Positions 17,499-26,034 of a DNA stretch of 64,000 nt are shown here, in pieces. The stretch comes from Sphingobium ummariense RL-3 (GTDB lineage: Bacteria; Pseudomonadota; Alphaproteobacteria; Sphingomonadales; Sphingomonadaceae), in assembly GCF_000447205.1 (NCBI RefSeq), contig NZ_AUWY01000112.1, forward strand, positions 1 to 64,000, read 5' to 3'. How positions within the stretch are numbered: position 1 is the first letter of the stretch; every line of letters begins with the position of its first letter. A model generated the notes under the pieces. The model saw only the letters and a list, made by a program, of their open reading frames with translations. It had not been told where the DNA came from and searched no databases. The position numbers were made by a program, and so were the translations under genes.

Positions 17499-18377
17499 AT
17501 GCAGGAGCCGACCCCCCATTCCAGTCGACTGGCCTTGGCTGGCGGGCTCATTGCGCTGCTCGCGGTGGGCGGCGGTGGTTTTTTCATCGGGCGCAGCACT
17601 GCTCCCAAACCAGCGCCGGCGGCAGCCACGGCCCCCGAGCCAACACCCGCGCCGCCACCCCCACCGACAATCCTTGCCCCGCCACCAACATTGGAGCGAG
17701 CAGGACTGCTCGACCTTGTCGCCGACGCCGTGGACGCTGCGAGCACATCGCTTCCACAACCAGAGGCCGTCCAATCGGCGGCGGGACGGCGCTTCGATCT
17801 TGTTCTGCCCTTCGGCTGCGATGGACCAGTCGAGGGGCCACGCTCAGCGCCGTTCGGATGGCAATATGATCCGGCGAAGACGACCCTTCGGGTGTGGATC
17901 AACCCGACACGATGGAAACGCGCGACATGGGCGCTCGAAGATGGCGAAGATGGCGAAGAGGACAAGAGCGCGTTAGAAGGCTTCTGGATCGCTACACCCT
18001 GGTCGACGGCAACCGAATGCCCAGCCGGGTCGTCCGGTGGCGCTGTTCCCGCTGCCGATCCAGCCCAGGTTGAAAACGAAGTGGCGATCGCGCGCCTGAT
18101 CGAGGGCGAGGTCGACAAGAGCCCGCGCAGGCTGGAGATCGTCAAAAGGATGGAGCCGGGCGATTTCGATCCAGCCCGCGGATTTGCGTTGAGGGTTACA
18201 GGGCGCACGCAGTCGGTCCAGGCGGGCGGACCGGTACAGTGTGTGCAGCGCGGAGGCCGGCAGCAACGTCCTCAATGTGTGATCATCGGCCACTTTTCCG
18301 AGTTGCGCGTTCAAAATCCGAAGACGGGCGACGTGCTCGCCATATGGCCGATAAGCGAGACCAGTCAGCGCGATTGA
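17499..18377 (+). CDS. Membrane-anchored protein of unknown function
   Basis: A 292-residue protein. Residues about 11-30 form one transmembrane anchor (LALAGGLIALLAVGGGGFFIG), followed by a Pro/Ala-rich linker (about 34-65) and a soluble domain, presumably periplasmic. The soluble part has paired cysteines (FGCDGPV, ATECPAG, QCVQRGG, QCVIIG) and an acidic stretch EDGEDGEEDK. I recognise no family, although the motif FDLVLPFGCDGP recurs in sphingomonad hypothetical proteins. It is divergent from the SLC13 gene, 100 bases away. The frame, length and codon use support a real gene. Confidence 0.65.
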   Translation: MQEPTPHSSRLALAGGLIALLAVGGGGFFIGRSTAPKPAPAAATAPEPTPAPPPPPTILAPPPTLERAGLLDLVADAVDAASTSLPQPEAVQSAAGRRFDLVLPFGCDGPVEGPRSAPFGWQYDPAKTTLRVWINPTRWKRATWALEDGEDGEEDKSALEGFWIATPWSTATECPAGSSGGAVPAADPAQVENEVAIARLIEGEVDKSPRRLEIVKRMEPGDFDPARGFALRVTGRTQSVQAGGPVQCVQRGGRQQRPQCVIIGHFSELRVQNPKTGDVLAIWPISETSQRD

Positions 18378-18480
18378 GGCACGACAGCTATCGGAGCCGT
18401 TACTGCGGGGACGGCAGCTTTCTCAGCCGCGGCTCGAAACCGGACGGTCCCTATGGCCAGATGGCGGATGGACGATCTAG

Positions 18481-18525
18481 TCGCGCCTCAAGCTTGAACT
18501 CACGGGCGAGCTTCCTTCTCTGCAT
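18481..18525 (-). pseudogene. IS3-family transposase OrfA scrap
   Basis: On the minus strand ATG 18525 opens MQRRKLAREFKLEAR, the typical first residues of IS3-family OrfA (helix-turn-helix transposase subunit), after which similarity is lost at about 18481. Upstream of that ATG, TGAACCCCTGAGATAAG at about 18552-18570 (minus strand) could be the IS end. The rest of the gene-free stretch 18378-18847 holds nothing I can identify. Confidence 0.6.
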
Positions 18526-18847
18526 TGATAACCTCCGATAGGTGAAACCACCTTATCTCAGGGGTTCATCAAACCGGCAGCAGGCCACCCTGCCCCCCCA
18601 CCCGAAATGCATCCGGTGGAGACGAGTTCGCGTTAGACTTACGGCACTCTTGCACACAATTCACTGCCACCAAGTCATAAAGGCATAGGCAGCATCTATG
18701 GGGCATATACCTTAATCGCATCTGGCGCGTTGGGCGCGACTTCCCGATGCTGAAATGACACGAAGTTCAATGAACTGCGAACATCATTTTCGTCGCCTAC
18801 GAGGCTGACACGCCTGCAGGGACGAGGCAGCATCTCGAGGTCAGCAT

Positions 18848-19831
18848 ATGGACGGCGTTCGCGTAGGCAAGAGAGTGATAGGCGCGCAGGCGCCGGTCAT
18901 TATCGGGTGGGAAAATATAGGCCGAGTGGAAGGCGGACCGCTCAAGCAGTTCATCTTCACCTGGTTCCAGCCCACAGCGCTGTTCGCGCTGATCGTCTTC
19001 TGGTATTATGCGCCCAATTCCATCGCCAAGGCGTCCACCGCCATCGGCATCGGCATCGCCTTCAAGGTGCTGCTGCTGGCGCTCGAATGGGTCAGCCCGC
19101 GCTATGAGAGCTGGCGCCTGACCTGGAAGGAATTGGTCACCGATCTCTTCTATGTCGGACTGGGCTATACCATCCTGGACCTCATCGAACATTATATCGG
19201 CAGTGGCGCGGTGATCGAGGCCATCCAGCACAGTTTCGACTGGGACAAGCTGGCGTGGTTCACGGGCTTGCCGCTGCTGGTGCAGGCCTTCCTGATCTCG
19301 TTCATTTTCGACTTCGGGCAATATTGGATGCACCGGGGGATGCATAACTGGTATCCGCTCTGGCTCCCTCATTCGGTGCATCATTACATTACCCAGTTGA
19401 ACATCAACAAAGGCGCGGTCGGCAATCCCATCGAGCTTTTCCTGATTGGCCTAGGCATCGGCGGCTTTTTCGACTTCCTGCCGAGGGCCGCCTTGCTTGC
19501 CGGCACCTTTGGCCTCACGATCGGCATCTATCAGCACATCAACGTCCGCTTCAACACGCCGCGCTGGTGGCGCTTCCTGTTCAACACCACCGAACATCAC
19601 AGTCTGCATCACTCACAGGATTTCGAAGCGACGCGGAGCAATTATTCCAACACCTATATCTTCATCGACCGGATCTTCGGCACCTGCGTCGATGGCGAGG
19701 CCGAATTGCTGGGCCTGGAAGGCGGACGCCGCATGTCGATCCGCGAGCAGATGACCTATCCCTTCACCGAAGGATGGAAGACCATCAAGGAACGCTATGG
19801 TCGGCCCGAGACGGCGGTACCGGCAGAATGA
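18848..19831 (+). CDS. Sterol desaturase/fatty acid hydroxylase superfamily protein
   Basis: A 327-residue membrane di-iron oxygenase. The histidine boxes HRGMH (162-166), HSVHH (about 174-178) and HHSLHH (about 250-255) are complete and in the order expected for C-5 sterol desaturase-like hydroxylases. Hydrophobic segments at about 36-55, 60-80, 95-115 and 140-160 place the di-iron site on the cytoplasmic face. These enzymes hydroxylate or desaturate membrane lipids, carotenoids or hopanoids; the substrate is unknown here. The next gene overlaps its stop (ATGA). A second homologue is encoded at 22635-23579 in the same cluster. Confidence 0.85.
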   Translation: MDGVRVGKRVIGAQAPVIIGWENIGRVEGGPLKQFIFTWFQPTALFALIVFWYYAPNSIAKASTAIGIGIAFKVLLLALEWVSPRYESWRLTWKELVTDLFYVGLGYTILDLIEHYIGSGAVIEAIQHSFDWDKLAWFTGLPLLVQAFLISFIFDFGQYWMHRGMHNWYPLWLPHSVHHYITQLNINKGAVGNPIELFLIGLGIGGFFDFLPRAALLAGTFGLTIGIYQHINVRFNTPRWWRFLFNTTEHHSLHHSQDFEATRSNYSNTYIFIDRIFGTCVDGEAELLGLEGGRRMSIREQMTYPFTEGWKTIKERYGRPETAVPAE

Positions 19832-20463
19832 CGGCGTCGTCGCGCTTGCAAAGAGGGGATGATGTGACTGCGCGTTTCCTGGAGTGGATCTGGCATGTAA
19901 AGGGCAGTCTGGCGCTCACAGCGGACCAGTCGGCGGATGAGGCCCTGACGAAGCTCGGCCCCTTGTTCAACCAGAGCGGGACCAGCTACGAGCGTCGGGG
20001 CGACACGCTGACTTTCAGCAAGAAGGATCAGGCGGCGCAGGACAAGATGTCGATCTTCGATGGCGGCGTGCTCAAGATCGAGCGGGAGCCGGCCGGGCCA
20101 GTGCTGCGCTATCACCTGACCAGCCGGGCATTGCTGTTCTGCTTCCTCGCGCCGCTGCTGTTTCTCAGCTTCGCCGGGCTGACGATCGCTGCGGGCAAGT
20201 TCAGCAAGCCGCCAGCGGAGGAGACGGCGAAAAAGGAGGACAAGAAGGACAAGGCGCTGCCGCAGCATTGGATCGACAAAGCGCTGGGCGCGCCTGCGCC
20301 CGAAAAACCAAAGAAGGACGATAAGAAAAAGGACGAAGGCAAGGGTCCAAAGCCGACCGCAGCCTATGTCTTCGCTGGCCTCTTCGCCGCGCTCTATGTG
20401 GTGGGCCGCATCCTGGAAGGCCGGCTCGTCAAATCACTGTTCAGAAAGAGCCTGCTGAGCTGA
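19828..20463 (+). CDS. Membrane protein with a Lys-rich linker, unknown function
   Basis: A protein of about 211 residues, translationally coupled to the hydroxylase gene by an ATGA overlap. GTG at 19864, 12 codons in, has a better ribosome site (AGAGGGG) and may be the true start. It has two transmembrane segments (about residues 112-132 and 180-198), joined by a highly charged cytoplasmic or periplasmic linker rich in KK, KKD and KPKKDDKKK. The N-terminal 100 residues are soluble. No family is recognised. Its last 30 bases overlap the end of the convergent dioxygenase gene. Confidence 0.65.
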   Translation: MTASSRLQRGDDVTARFLEWIWHVKGSLALTADQSADEALTKLGPLFNQSGTSYERRGDTLTFSKKDQAAQDKMSIFDGGVLKIEREPAGPVLRYHLTSRALLFCFLAPLLFLSFAGLTIAAGKFSKPPAEETAKKEDKKDKALPQHWIDKALGAPAPEKPKKDDKKKDEGKGPKPTAAYVFAGLFAALYVVGRILEGRLVKSLFRKSLLS

Positions 20464-21474
20464 GAATGGCCGCCTCGGTTCCGCGGCACCGCTGCTCAAG
20501 CCGAAGGAGTCGAGCGGCAAGGCGCCGTTGAGGACGAGTTCGCCACTGGCGATCTTGCGCTTCAGATAGGCGAAGGTCTGCGCCGTCTGGTTGAACAGAT
20601 GCTCGCCGCCCTTCAGCGGAGCATAACGCGGCGCCTCCCCGCGCACGACGGGGGCAACGACATAATCATAGTCGCAGGCGTGGAAAAGCGCGAAGGAATA
20701 GCGCTCTTCCTTGACCTTCGTCACCCGGTGTCGTGTCGCGGTATAGCGGCCGTTGGAGAGGATCTCCATCATGTCACCGATGTTCATGATCATCGTGCCC
20801 TCGACCAACGGGACATCGATCCACCGGCCATGCCTGTCGATGATCTGAAGGCCCGGCGCCGTTGCGAAGAGCAGAGTGAAGCATTCATAATCGGTGTGCG
20901 CACCGATGCCGGGGCGATCCTCGGCGCTGGCGTCGAACGGATAATAGATCAGCCGAAGCTGGCTCGGCGGGTTTCGCAGATGCGCGTCGAAATGATCTTC
21001 GGCGAGACCGAGCGCCAGCGCGAAGGCCCGGAACAGCTGGCTGCCGATACCCGTGACATGCTGGTAATAGGTCAGCACGTCGTCACGGAACCCGAGCATT
21101 TCGGGCCAGAGGTTCGGCCCCAGCAGCGGCCGCCGTCCCTCGGATCGCATATAGTCGCAATTGACGTCGAAGGCTTCCTTGAGGTCGCACTGGCCTGCGG
21201 CGAACTGCTCCTCTCCCACCGGCACATAGCCGCTATGATTTTCCGAACCGCCGATATAGCTCTTCATCTTGATGTCCATATCGAGCGCGAAATAGGCTTG
21301 CGCGCGCGCGACGATCCGGCGGAAGACGGACTCGTCCATCTGCGCGCCCGTTATATAGAGGAACCCTGCCTCCACGCAGGCCCGATCGAGTTCGCGGGCG
21401 ACGGAAAGCCGATCCTCAAGCCTTGGGCTGGCGAGCTTCGAGATATCGACGAGGGGCAGGACGTACTGGTTCAT
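20434..21474 (-). CDS. 2-oxoglutarate/Fe(II)-dependent dioxygenase (isopenicillin N synthase-like)
   Basis: A 346-residue double-stranded beta-helix oxygenase. The N-terminal DIOX_N domain starts VLPLVDISKL. The iron ligands are in GIGAHTDYECFTLL (His and Asp) and TATRHRVTK (second His). The 2-oxoglutarate arginine is in EERYSFALF (R-x-S). Such enzymes hydroxylate, desaturate or cyclise small molecules; the substrate cannot be told. It is transcribed divergently from the LysR gene, 137 bases away, and that regulator is the likely controller. Its end overlaps the convergent membrane-protein gene by 30 bases. Confidence 0.85.
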   Translation of the reverse strand: MNQYVLPLVDISKLASPRLEDRLSVARELDRACVEAGFLYITGAQMDESVFRRIVARAQAYFALDMDIKMKSYIGGSENHSGYVPVGEEQFAAGQCDLKEAFDVNCDYMRSEGRRPLLGPNLWPEMLGFRDDVLTYYQHVTGIGSQLFRAFALALGLAEDHFDAHLRNPPSQLRLIYYPFDASAEDRPGIGAHTDYECFTLLFATAPGLQIIDRHGRWIDVPLVEGTMIMNIGDMMEILSNGRYTATRHRVTKVKEERYSFALFHACDYDYVVAPVVRGEAPRYAPLKGGEHLFNQTAQTFAYLKRKIASGELVLNGALPLDSFGLSSGAAEPRRPFSAQQALSEQ

Positions 21475-21517
21475 GGCGATCGAGCGTAGACCGCCCCAGG
21501 CATAGCGATAGATGGGC

Positions 21518-21537
21518 CGATGCTATGATTCGCATCG
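21518..21537. promoter_or_regulatory. Dyad between the dioxygenase and LysR genes
   Basis: CGATGC (21518-21523) and GCATCG (21532-21537) form a perfect 6-bp dyad with 8 bases between. It lies in the 137-base divergent gap where a LysR regulator would bind. The classical T-N11-A spacing is not exact, so it is only a candidate operator. Confidence 0.35.
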
Positions 21538-21611
21538 ATTTCATCTATGAGCGCAGCAACCGACCCCCTATTCAGGGTGAGCCCCGACACCTTCCGAAAG
21601 GCAGCACGCGC

Positions 21612-22547
21612 ATGAGTGATCGAACGCCGCTGATCGACAGGAAATTTGCCAGTCGCGTCGATTGGAACCTCATGCGGACGTTCGTCGATATCGTCCGGGC
21701 CGGGGGCATAGGGGCGGCGGCGCGGCGGCTCAATCGGCAGCAGCCCAGCATCAGCGCGGCGCTGAAGCGGCTGGAGGACCATGTCGGGACGGCGCTGCTC
21801 CACCGTACCGCCACCGGCGTGGAGATGACCGCGGCCGGCAAGGCCATGATGGCGCTGTGCGAAGACATGCTGGAATCGGCCCGGATGATGCCGCATGTGA
21901 TCGCGCAGGCAACCAAGCGCGTCGAGGGCATCGTCCGCATCCAGATCGTGTCCGGGCTCGTTTCGGCCGAGTTCGACGAGGCCATAGCCAGCTTTCACCG
22001 ACGCAACCCGGCCATTCACATCGAAATCCGCGTGTCCCCCTGGCGCCAGCTGCTCGACGCGCTGGAGCAGGGGGAGGTGGAAATCGGCGTGGGCTACGAC
22101 AGCAGTGTCCGCGGGAGCCTGATGTACGAGCCGCTGCTGATCGAGCGGCAGCAGCTCTACTGTTCGCGCAGCAGTCCCTATTTCGGCTATCGGGTGAGCC
22201 GATTGGGCGAACTTAAGGATCAGGGTTTCGTCCTGACCGGCGAGGACGAAATAGAGGCGATCACCCATTTACGGCGGCGCTACCGGCTCGGTACCGTGGT
22301 GAGCGGGCTGGCCGAGGACATCAACGAAGCGCGGCGGCTCATCACCATGGGCGTGGGGATCGGATTCCTTCCGACCGCTGCTGCGGCAAGCGACGTCGCG
22401 AGCGGGCGCCTGTGGCCCATGCTCTATGCGGATTTTGAGCCTGCTTACGACATCTTCCTGCTCGCCCGGTCGGAACCCGCCCGCGACACGGCCACACAGC
22501 TCTTCTGGGATGAGGTCATCCGGCGCGTGCGCGCCCAACGGGCATAA
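21612..22547 (+). CDS. LysR family transcriptional regulator
   Basis: A 311-residue activator/repressor. The N-terminal winged helix-turn-helix is WNLMRTFVDIVRAGGIGAAARRLN followed by RQQPSISAALKRLEDHVGTALLHR (about residues 17-70). The effector-binding domain starts at about 100 with VEGIVRIQIVSG. The start is set at ATG 21612, 63 codons inside a longer open frame, because GAAAGG lies ahead of it and the family length fits. It is divergent from the 2-oxoglutarate dioxygenase and upstream of the second hydroxylase gene, so it may control the whole 18848-25532 cluster. Confidence 0.88.
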   Translation: MSDRTPLIDRKFASRVDWNLMRTFVDIVRAGGIGAAARRLNRQQPSISAALKRLEDHVGTALLHRTATGVEMTAAGKAMMALCEDMLESARMMPHVIAQATKRVEGIVRIQIVSGLVSAEFDEAIASFHRRNPAIHIEIRVSPWRQLLDALEQGEVEIGVGYDSSVRGSLMYEPLLIERQQLYCSRSSPYFGYRVSRLGELKDQGFVLTGEDEIEAITHLRRRYRLGTVVSGLAEDINEARRLITMGVGIGFLPTAAAASDVASGRLWPMLYADFEPAYDIFLLARSEPARDTATQLFWDEVIRRVRAQRA

Positions 22548-22634
22548 ATCAGGTCTATGGCTTTCATCGGGATTTTCCCCCTGCCTGGATGATGCAGTGC
22601 AGCGCAATTTGAGCGCACTGACAGGAGTTGCGGC

Positions 22635-23579
22635 ATGGAAACCAGCCTCCAAGACCGGCTATTCAACCTCATCCCCCCTGCCATGATCATGATCGTCCTG
22701 GGGTTCTGGGCTTTTGGTCCACGCCCTCTGGTAGACCATCCCTGGACCCTTACCGTGACTTCTCCGCTGATCGTGATCGCAGTCCTCCTTCTGGAGGCGG
22801 TGCACGAACGTCACGCCGGCTGGCGCATGAACAAGCAGGAGTTCATGACGGACCTTTATTATTTGGTCCTCAGCGCGACCGTGATCGCCTGGCTGACGCA
22901 AAAATTGGCTGAGGAACCGCTGGTCGCCATCAAGGCTTCGCTGGGGCTGAACACGGCATGGGCGGGAGATCTGCCCTGGCTGGTACAGGTTGCGCTGGTG
23001 ATCTTCCTCATCGAATTCGGCCAATATTGGATGCACCGGTTGATGCATAATTGGACGCCTTTCTGGCTGACCCATGCGCCGCATCACCATATCACCCAGC
23101 TCAACGCGGCCAAGGGCGCGGTCGGCAACCCGATCGAGCTGTTCCTGATCAGCCTGAGCGTCGTCGCGCTGTTCGATTTCGACAAGACGGCCATCTTTGC
23201 TGCCCTGAACACCATGGGCGTCATTTCCGTCTTCGCCCATGCCAATGTGCGCGCCGATCCGCCGATCTGGTATTCCTTCTTCTTCACGACGATCAGGCAC
23301 CACAGCCTGCATCATTCCACCGACTATGAGAGCACGCGTTGCAATTACGGCAACTCGCTGATCCTGCTGGACCGGATCTTCGGAACCTATCGGGAGGGCG
23401 AGGGCGTGCTCGTCGGGCAGGACGACCGTAAGCGGCTGACCATCTGGGAACAAACCCTGTTCCCCTTTGCGCCGATGATCGAGAAATACAGGGCACGACG
23501 CGCAGCGAGTGAACCAGGCCCAGCCGGGCCGGCCAATGATCCGGACAGAGACGTTGCGGGAGCAAAGGCCGCGGCATGA
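22635..23579 (+). CDS. Second sterol desaturase/fatty acid hydroxylase superfamily protein
   Basis: A 314-residue paralogue of the protein at 18848-19831. It has the same histidine boxes: HRLMH (134-138), HAPHHH (about 147-152) and HHSLHH (about 222-227). The two share long similar stretches such as ITQLN.NKGAVGNPIELFLI, so they are probably an old duplication. Hydrophobic segments lie at about 12-30, 40-57, 75-92, 112-130 and 175-200. It is translationally coupled to the sulfotransferase gene by a shared ATGATG at its stop, which suggests hydroxylation followed by sulfation of the same lipid. Confidence 0.85.
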   Translation: METSLQDRLFNLIPPAMIMIVLGFWAFGPRPLVDHPWTLTVTSPLIVIAVLLLEAVHERHAGWRMNKQEFMTDLYYLVLSATVIAWLTQKLAEEPLVAIKASLGLNTAWAGDLPWLVQVALVIFLIEFGQYWMHRLMHNWTPFWLTHAPHHHITQLNAAKGAVGNPIELFLISLSVVALFDFDKTAIFAALNTMGVISVFAHANVRADPPIWYSFFFTTIRHHSLHHSTDYESTRCNYGNSLILLDRIFGTYREGEGVLVGQDDRKRLTIWEQTLFPFAPMIEKYRARRAASEPGPAGPANDPDRDVAGAKAAA

Positions 23580-25153
23580 TGGCGAGCCGCTCCGGTCAGG
23601 CCATCGCAGCGCGCACCGCGCTCGCCCGGGGCGACATCAATGCCACCCAGAAGTTGGCGGCGACGCTGGTGGCGAATGATCCCGGCGATGCCGAGGGTCA
23701 CTTCCTTCTCGGCGTGGCGGAATCGAGCGCGGGGCGGGTTCATGCCGGCATCCAGCATCTTGGCCGCGCGATAGAACTCAATCCCCAAGGTGAATATCGC
23801 GCGCAGTTGGCCAAGCTCTTCACCCTCGTCCGCCAGGATGGGGAGGCTGCCGCTGTGCTTCGGGAGGCAGAACGGGCCCTGCCCGCCGATGCCCTGAGCC
23901 GCGACACGATGGGCTGCGTCTATGCGCGCCTTGGCGACCACGCGGCGGCGCTCGGCCATTTTTCCGCAGCAGTAATGCTCGATCCACAGAACAGGCAATT
24001 CCGCTACAACCAGGCCGTGACGCTCAACTTCCTCGGCCGGACAGAGGAAGCAGAAGCGGCGCTGGAGACGTTGATCACCCTGGCCCCGGATCATGCTCGC
24101 GCCCACCACCTCCTCTCCAGCCTGCGCAAGCAGTCGGCCGAACATAATCATGTCGAACGCCTTGCACACGCCCACTCGGTGACAGTGGACGGACGGGATA
24201 GGCTCCTGCTTGGCTATGCGTTGGCGAAGGAACTCGAAGACCTCGGCCGCCCGGAAGAAGCGCTGGAACGGCTCTGCGCGGTCAATGCCGAGCATCGCGG
24301 AACATTGCGCTACGACTTTACCCGCGATGCGGCGACCTTCGATGCGATAGAGGCGAACTGGCCCAGCATCGCCGCCGCTCCTGCGGAGGACGCCCCGCGC
24401 GATGCGCCGATCTTCATCATCGGGATGCCGCGCACCGGCACGACGCTGGTCGATCGCATCCTTTCGTCTCACCCTGGCGTCGAAAGCGCGGGCGAACTCC
24501 AGGCGATGCCGCTGGCCGTCAAGAAGGCGGCAGGTACGCGGACGCCCACGGTCATGGACCCGGACACGATCGCCGCGGCCGCCCGGAGCGACATGGGCGC
24601 GATCGGCCGCGACTATCTGCAGCGGGCCAGCCATTTCCGGCGAGACCCGGGCCGGAGGTTCATCGACAAGTTCCCGGGCAATTTCCACTATGTCGGGTTC
24701 ATCGCGCAGGCGTTGCCGGCGGCCAGGATCGTCTGTCTCCGTCGCCATCCGATGGACACGGTGCTCAGCAACTTCCGCAACCTCTTTGCGGTCGGTTCGC
24801 GCTATTACGACTATAGCTACGACCTCCTCGACATTGCCGCCTATTATGTCGGCTTCGACCGGCTGATGGCCCTATGGCGCGAAGTCCTGCCGGGGCGCGT
24901 CCTGGAAGTGCGCTACGAGGATCTTGTGGCGGATCAGGAGGGGCAGAGCCGCCGCCTGCTCGCCCATTGCGGGCTGGAATGGGCGGACGAGTGCCTGTCC
25001 TTCCACACCAATGATGCGCCGGTCTCAACGCCCAGCGCCGCGCAGGTCCGCCGGCCCATCTACCGCGACTCGGTCGCCCGGTGGAAGCGGCATGAGCAGG
25101 TTCTGGAACCGGTGCGACGCTTCTTCGAACGATCCGGCATCTCCATCGACTGA
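23576..25153 (+). CDS. TPR-containing sulfotransferase
   Basis: A 525-residue fusion. Residues about 1-210 form six or so tetratricopeptide-like repeats (for example AEGHFLLGVAESSAGRVHAGIQHLGRA). The second half is a PAPS-dependent sulfotransferase. The 5'-phosphosulfate loop is GMPRTGTTLVDRIL (from Gly283), and the 3'-phosphate-binding motif is RRHPMDTVLSNF (about 388-399). It transfers sulfate to a hydroxyl or amine, and the TPR half may hold the substrate or a partner. The gene overlaps the hydroxylase gene upstream by four bases and is followed, 16 bases later, by a small exported protein. TPR-sulfotransferases are widespread in sphingomonads but little studied. Confidence 0.85.
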   Translation: MMASRSGQAIAARTALARGDINATQKLAATLVANDPGDAEGHFLLGVAESSAGRVHAGIQHLGRAIELNPQGEYRAQLAKLFTLVRQDGEAAAVLREAERALPADALSRDTMGCVYARLGDHAAALGHFSAAVMLDPQNRQFRYNQAVTLNFLGRTEEAEAALETLITLAPDHARAHHLLSSLRKQSAEHNHVERLAHAHSVTVDGRDRLLLGYALAKELEDLGRPEEALERLCAVNAEHRGTLRYDFTRDAATFDAIEANWPSIAAAPAEDAPRDAPIFIIGMPRTGTTLVDRILSSHPGVESAGELQAMPLAVKKAAGTRTPTVMDPDTIAAAARSDMGAIGRDYLQRASHFRRDPGRRFIDKFPGNFHYVGFIAQALPAARIVCLRRHPMDTVLSNFRNLFAVGSRYYDYSYDLLDIAAYYVGFDRLMALWREVLPGRVLEVRYEDLVADQEGQSRRLLAHCGLEWADECLSFHTNDAPVSTPSAAQVRRPIYRDSVARWKRHEQVLEPVRRFFERSGISID

Positions 25154-25169
25154 AAGAGGGCGCGCGACC

Positions 25170-25532
25170 ATGCTGAGACCTGGAACACTCCCCTTCTGCC
25201 TGGCCTTGGCCGCCGGGCTCGTTGCGCCAGATGCAGCCGCTTCCGCCCCGCGGACCCGTGTGGTGGAGTTTCGGTCGGAGAACTGCCTGCTGATTTCCGG
25301 CGAACGGGACGATATCGCGTCCAAGGTCAGCATCAATGGTCATGCAGTGCCGGTCGAAGGCCGCCGCAACTGGCGAGTCCGCCTGCCGGTGAGCATCGTC
25401 CGATCCTGGTCCCCGCCTCTGGCGCGCACTATCACGGTCGAGGTCGATGGGACGAGCCAGGAGGCCGATCTGCCGATCGGGCTGCTCGGCCACGCCCGTG
25501 ACCTTGCAATGCTTGTTGTCAGGGCCAAGTAA
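25170..25532 (+). CDS. Small exported protein of unknown function
   Basis: A 120-residue protein with a signal peptide (MLRPGTLPFCLALAAGLVAPDAAA). The mature part (about 95 residues) is beta-rich by appearance, with one cysteine in RSENCLLISG, and reads like a small immunoglobulin-like or PEGA-like domain, but no family is certain. It follows the sulfotransferase by 16 bases with a GAAAGAGGG ribosome site, so it is in the same transcript. Confidence 0.65.
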   Translation: MLRPGTLPFCLALAAGLVAPDAAASAPRTRVVEFRSENCLLISGERDDIASKVSINGHAVPVEGRRNWRVRLPVSIVRSWSPPLARTITVEVDGTSQEADLPIGLLGHARDLAMLVVRAK

Positions 25533-25579
25533 TAACCTCATCCCCGCTCAGTAATAAAATAACATATTATCGATATATA

Positions 25580-25608
25580 TTGTAAGTTTCCTCTGCGAAG
25601 CCTATTTA
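25580..25608 (+). promoter_or_regulatory. Sigma-70-like promoter of the UrcA-family gene
   Basis: TTGTAA (25580-25585) and TATTTA (25603-25608) are 17 bases apart. The start point would lie at about 25615, 38 bases before the start codon. The upstream 30 bases are A/T-rich (AATAAAATAACATATTATCG), like an UP element. Confidence 0.5.
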
Positions 25609-25652
25609 GGCGCCAGTCGCCGAAGAGCGGCGCTCGTTTCGCTCAGGAGAAG

Positions 25653-25991
25653 ATGATGAAGATTGGGCTCATGTGTTTGGCGGTTTTCGCCTTCGCGACG
25701 CCGGCAATTGCTGGCACCACCAGCGGCAATCCCTTCGCTCGGGACACCGCTATCCTCAACCTCAAGGGTCTGGACCTTTCGACCGCAGCAGGGCAGCAAA
25801 GCCTCGCCATCCGCATGGATCAAGCGGCGCGGGCCGTTTGCGGCGACCATATGGCGGGCGTACACCTCGCTCTTGAATCCAAGGCGCGCGATTGTCGCAC
25901 CGCGGTGGCGGCCGACATCCGCACCCAGATCGAAGCGCAGCTTGCCAAGGCCGGCGATAAGTCGACCGTCCAACTGGCCTCTGCTCGTTGA
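25653..25991 (+). CDS. UrcA family protein
   Basis: A 112-residue exported protein with a 20-residue signal peptide (ending AIAG). The mature part has the UrcA pattern ILNLKGLDLSTAAGQQSLAIRMDQAARAVCG, then a second cysteine in ARDCRTAVAADIR. The Val-Cys-Gly/Cys-Arg pair probably forms a disulfide. UrcA proteins are small periplasmic proteins of unknown role found in Sphingomonadales and Caulobacterales. CAGGAGAAG precedes the ATGATG start. Confidence 0.85.
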   Translation: MMKIGLMCLAVFAFATPAIAGTTSGNPFARDTAILNLKGLDLSTAAGQQSLAIRMDQAARAVCGDHMAGVHLALESKARDCRTAVAADIRTQIEAQLAKAGDKSTVQLASAR

Positions 25992-26034
25992 GTATCCTGT
26001 CCGTCCGCGGTGCCCTAATGGCGCCACGGACGGG

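Noticed and set aside
15460..18570. An active genomic island with defined att sites
   Set aside because: The integrase lacks its catalytic domain and no second copy of the tRNA-Phe 3' end was found.
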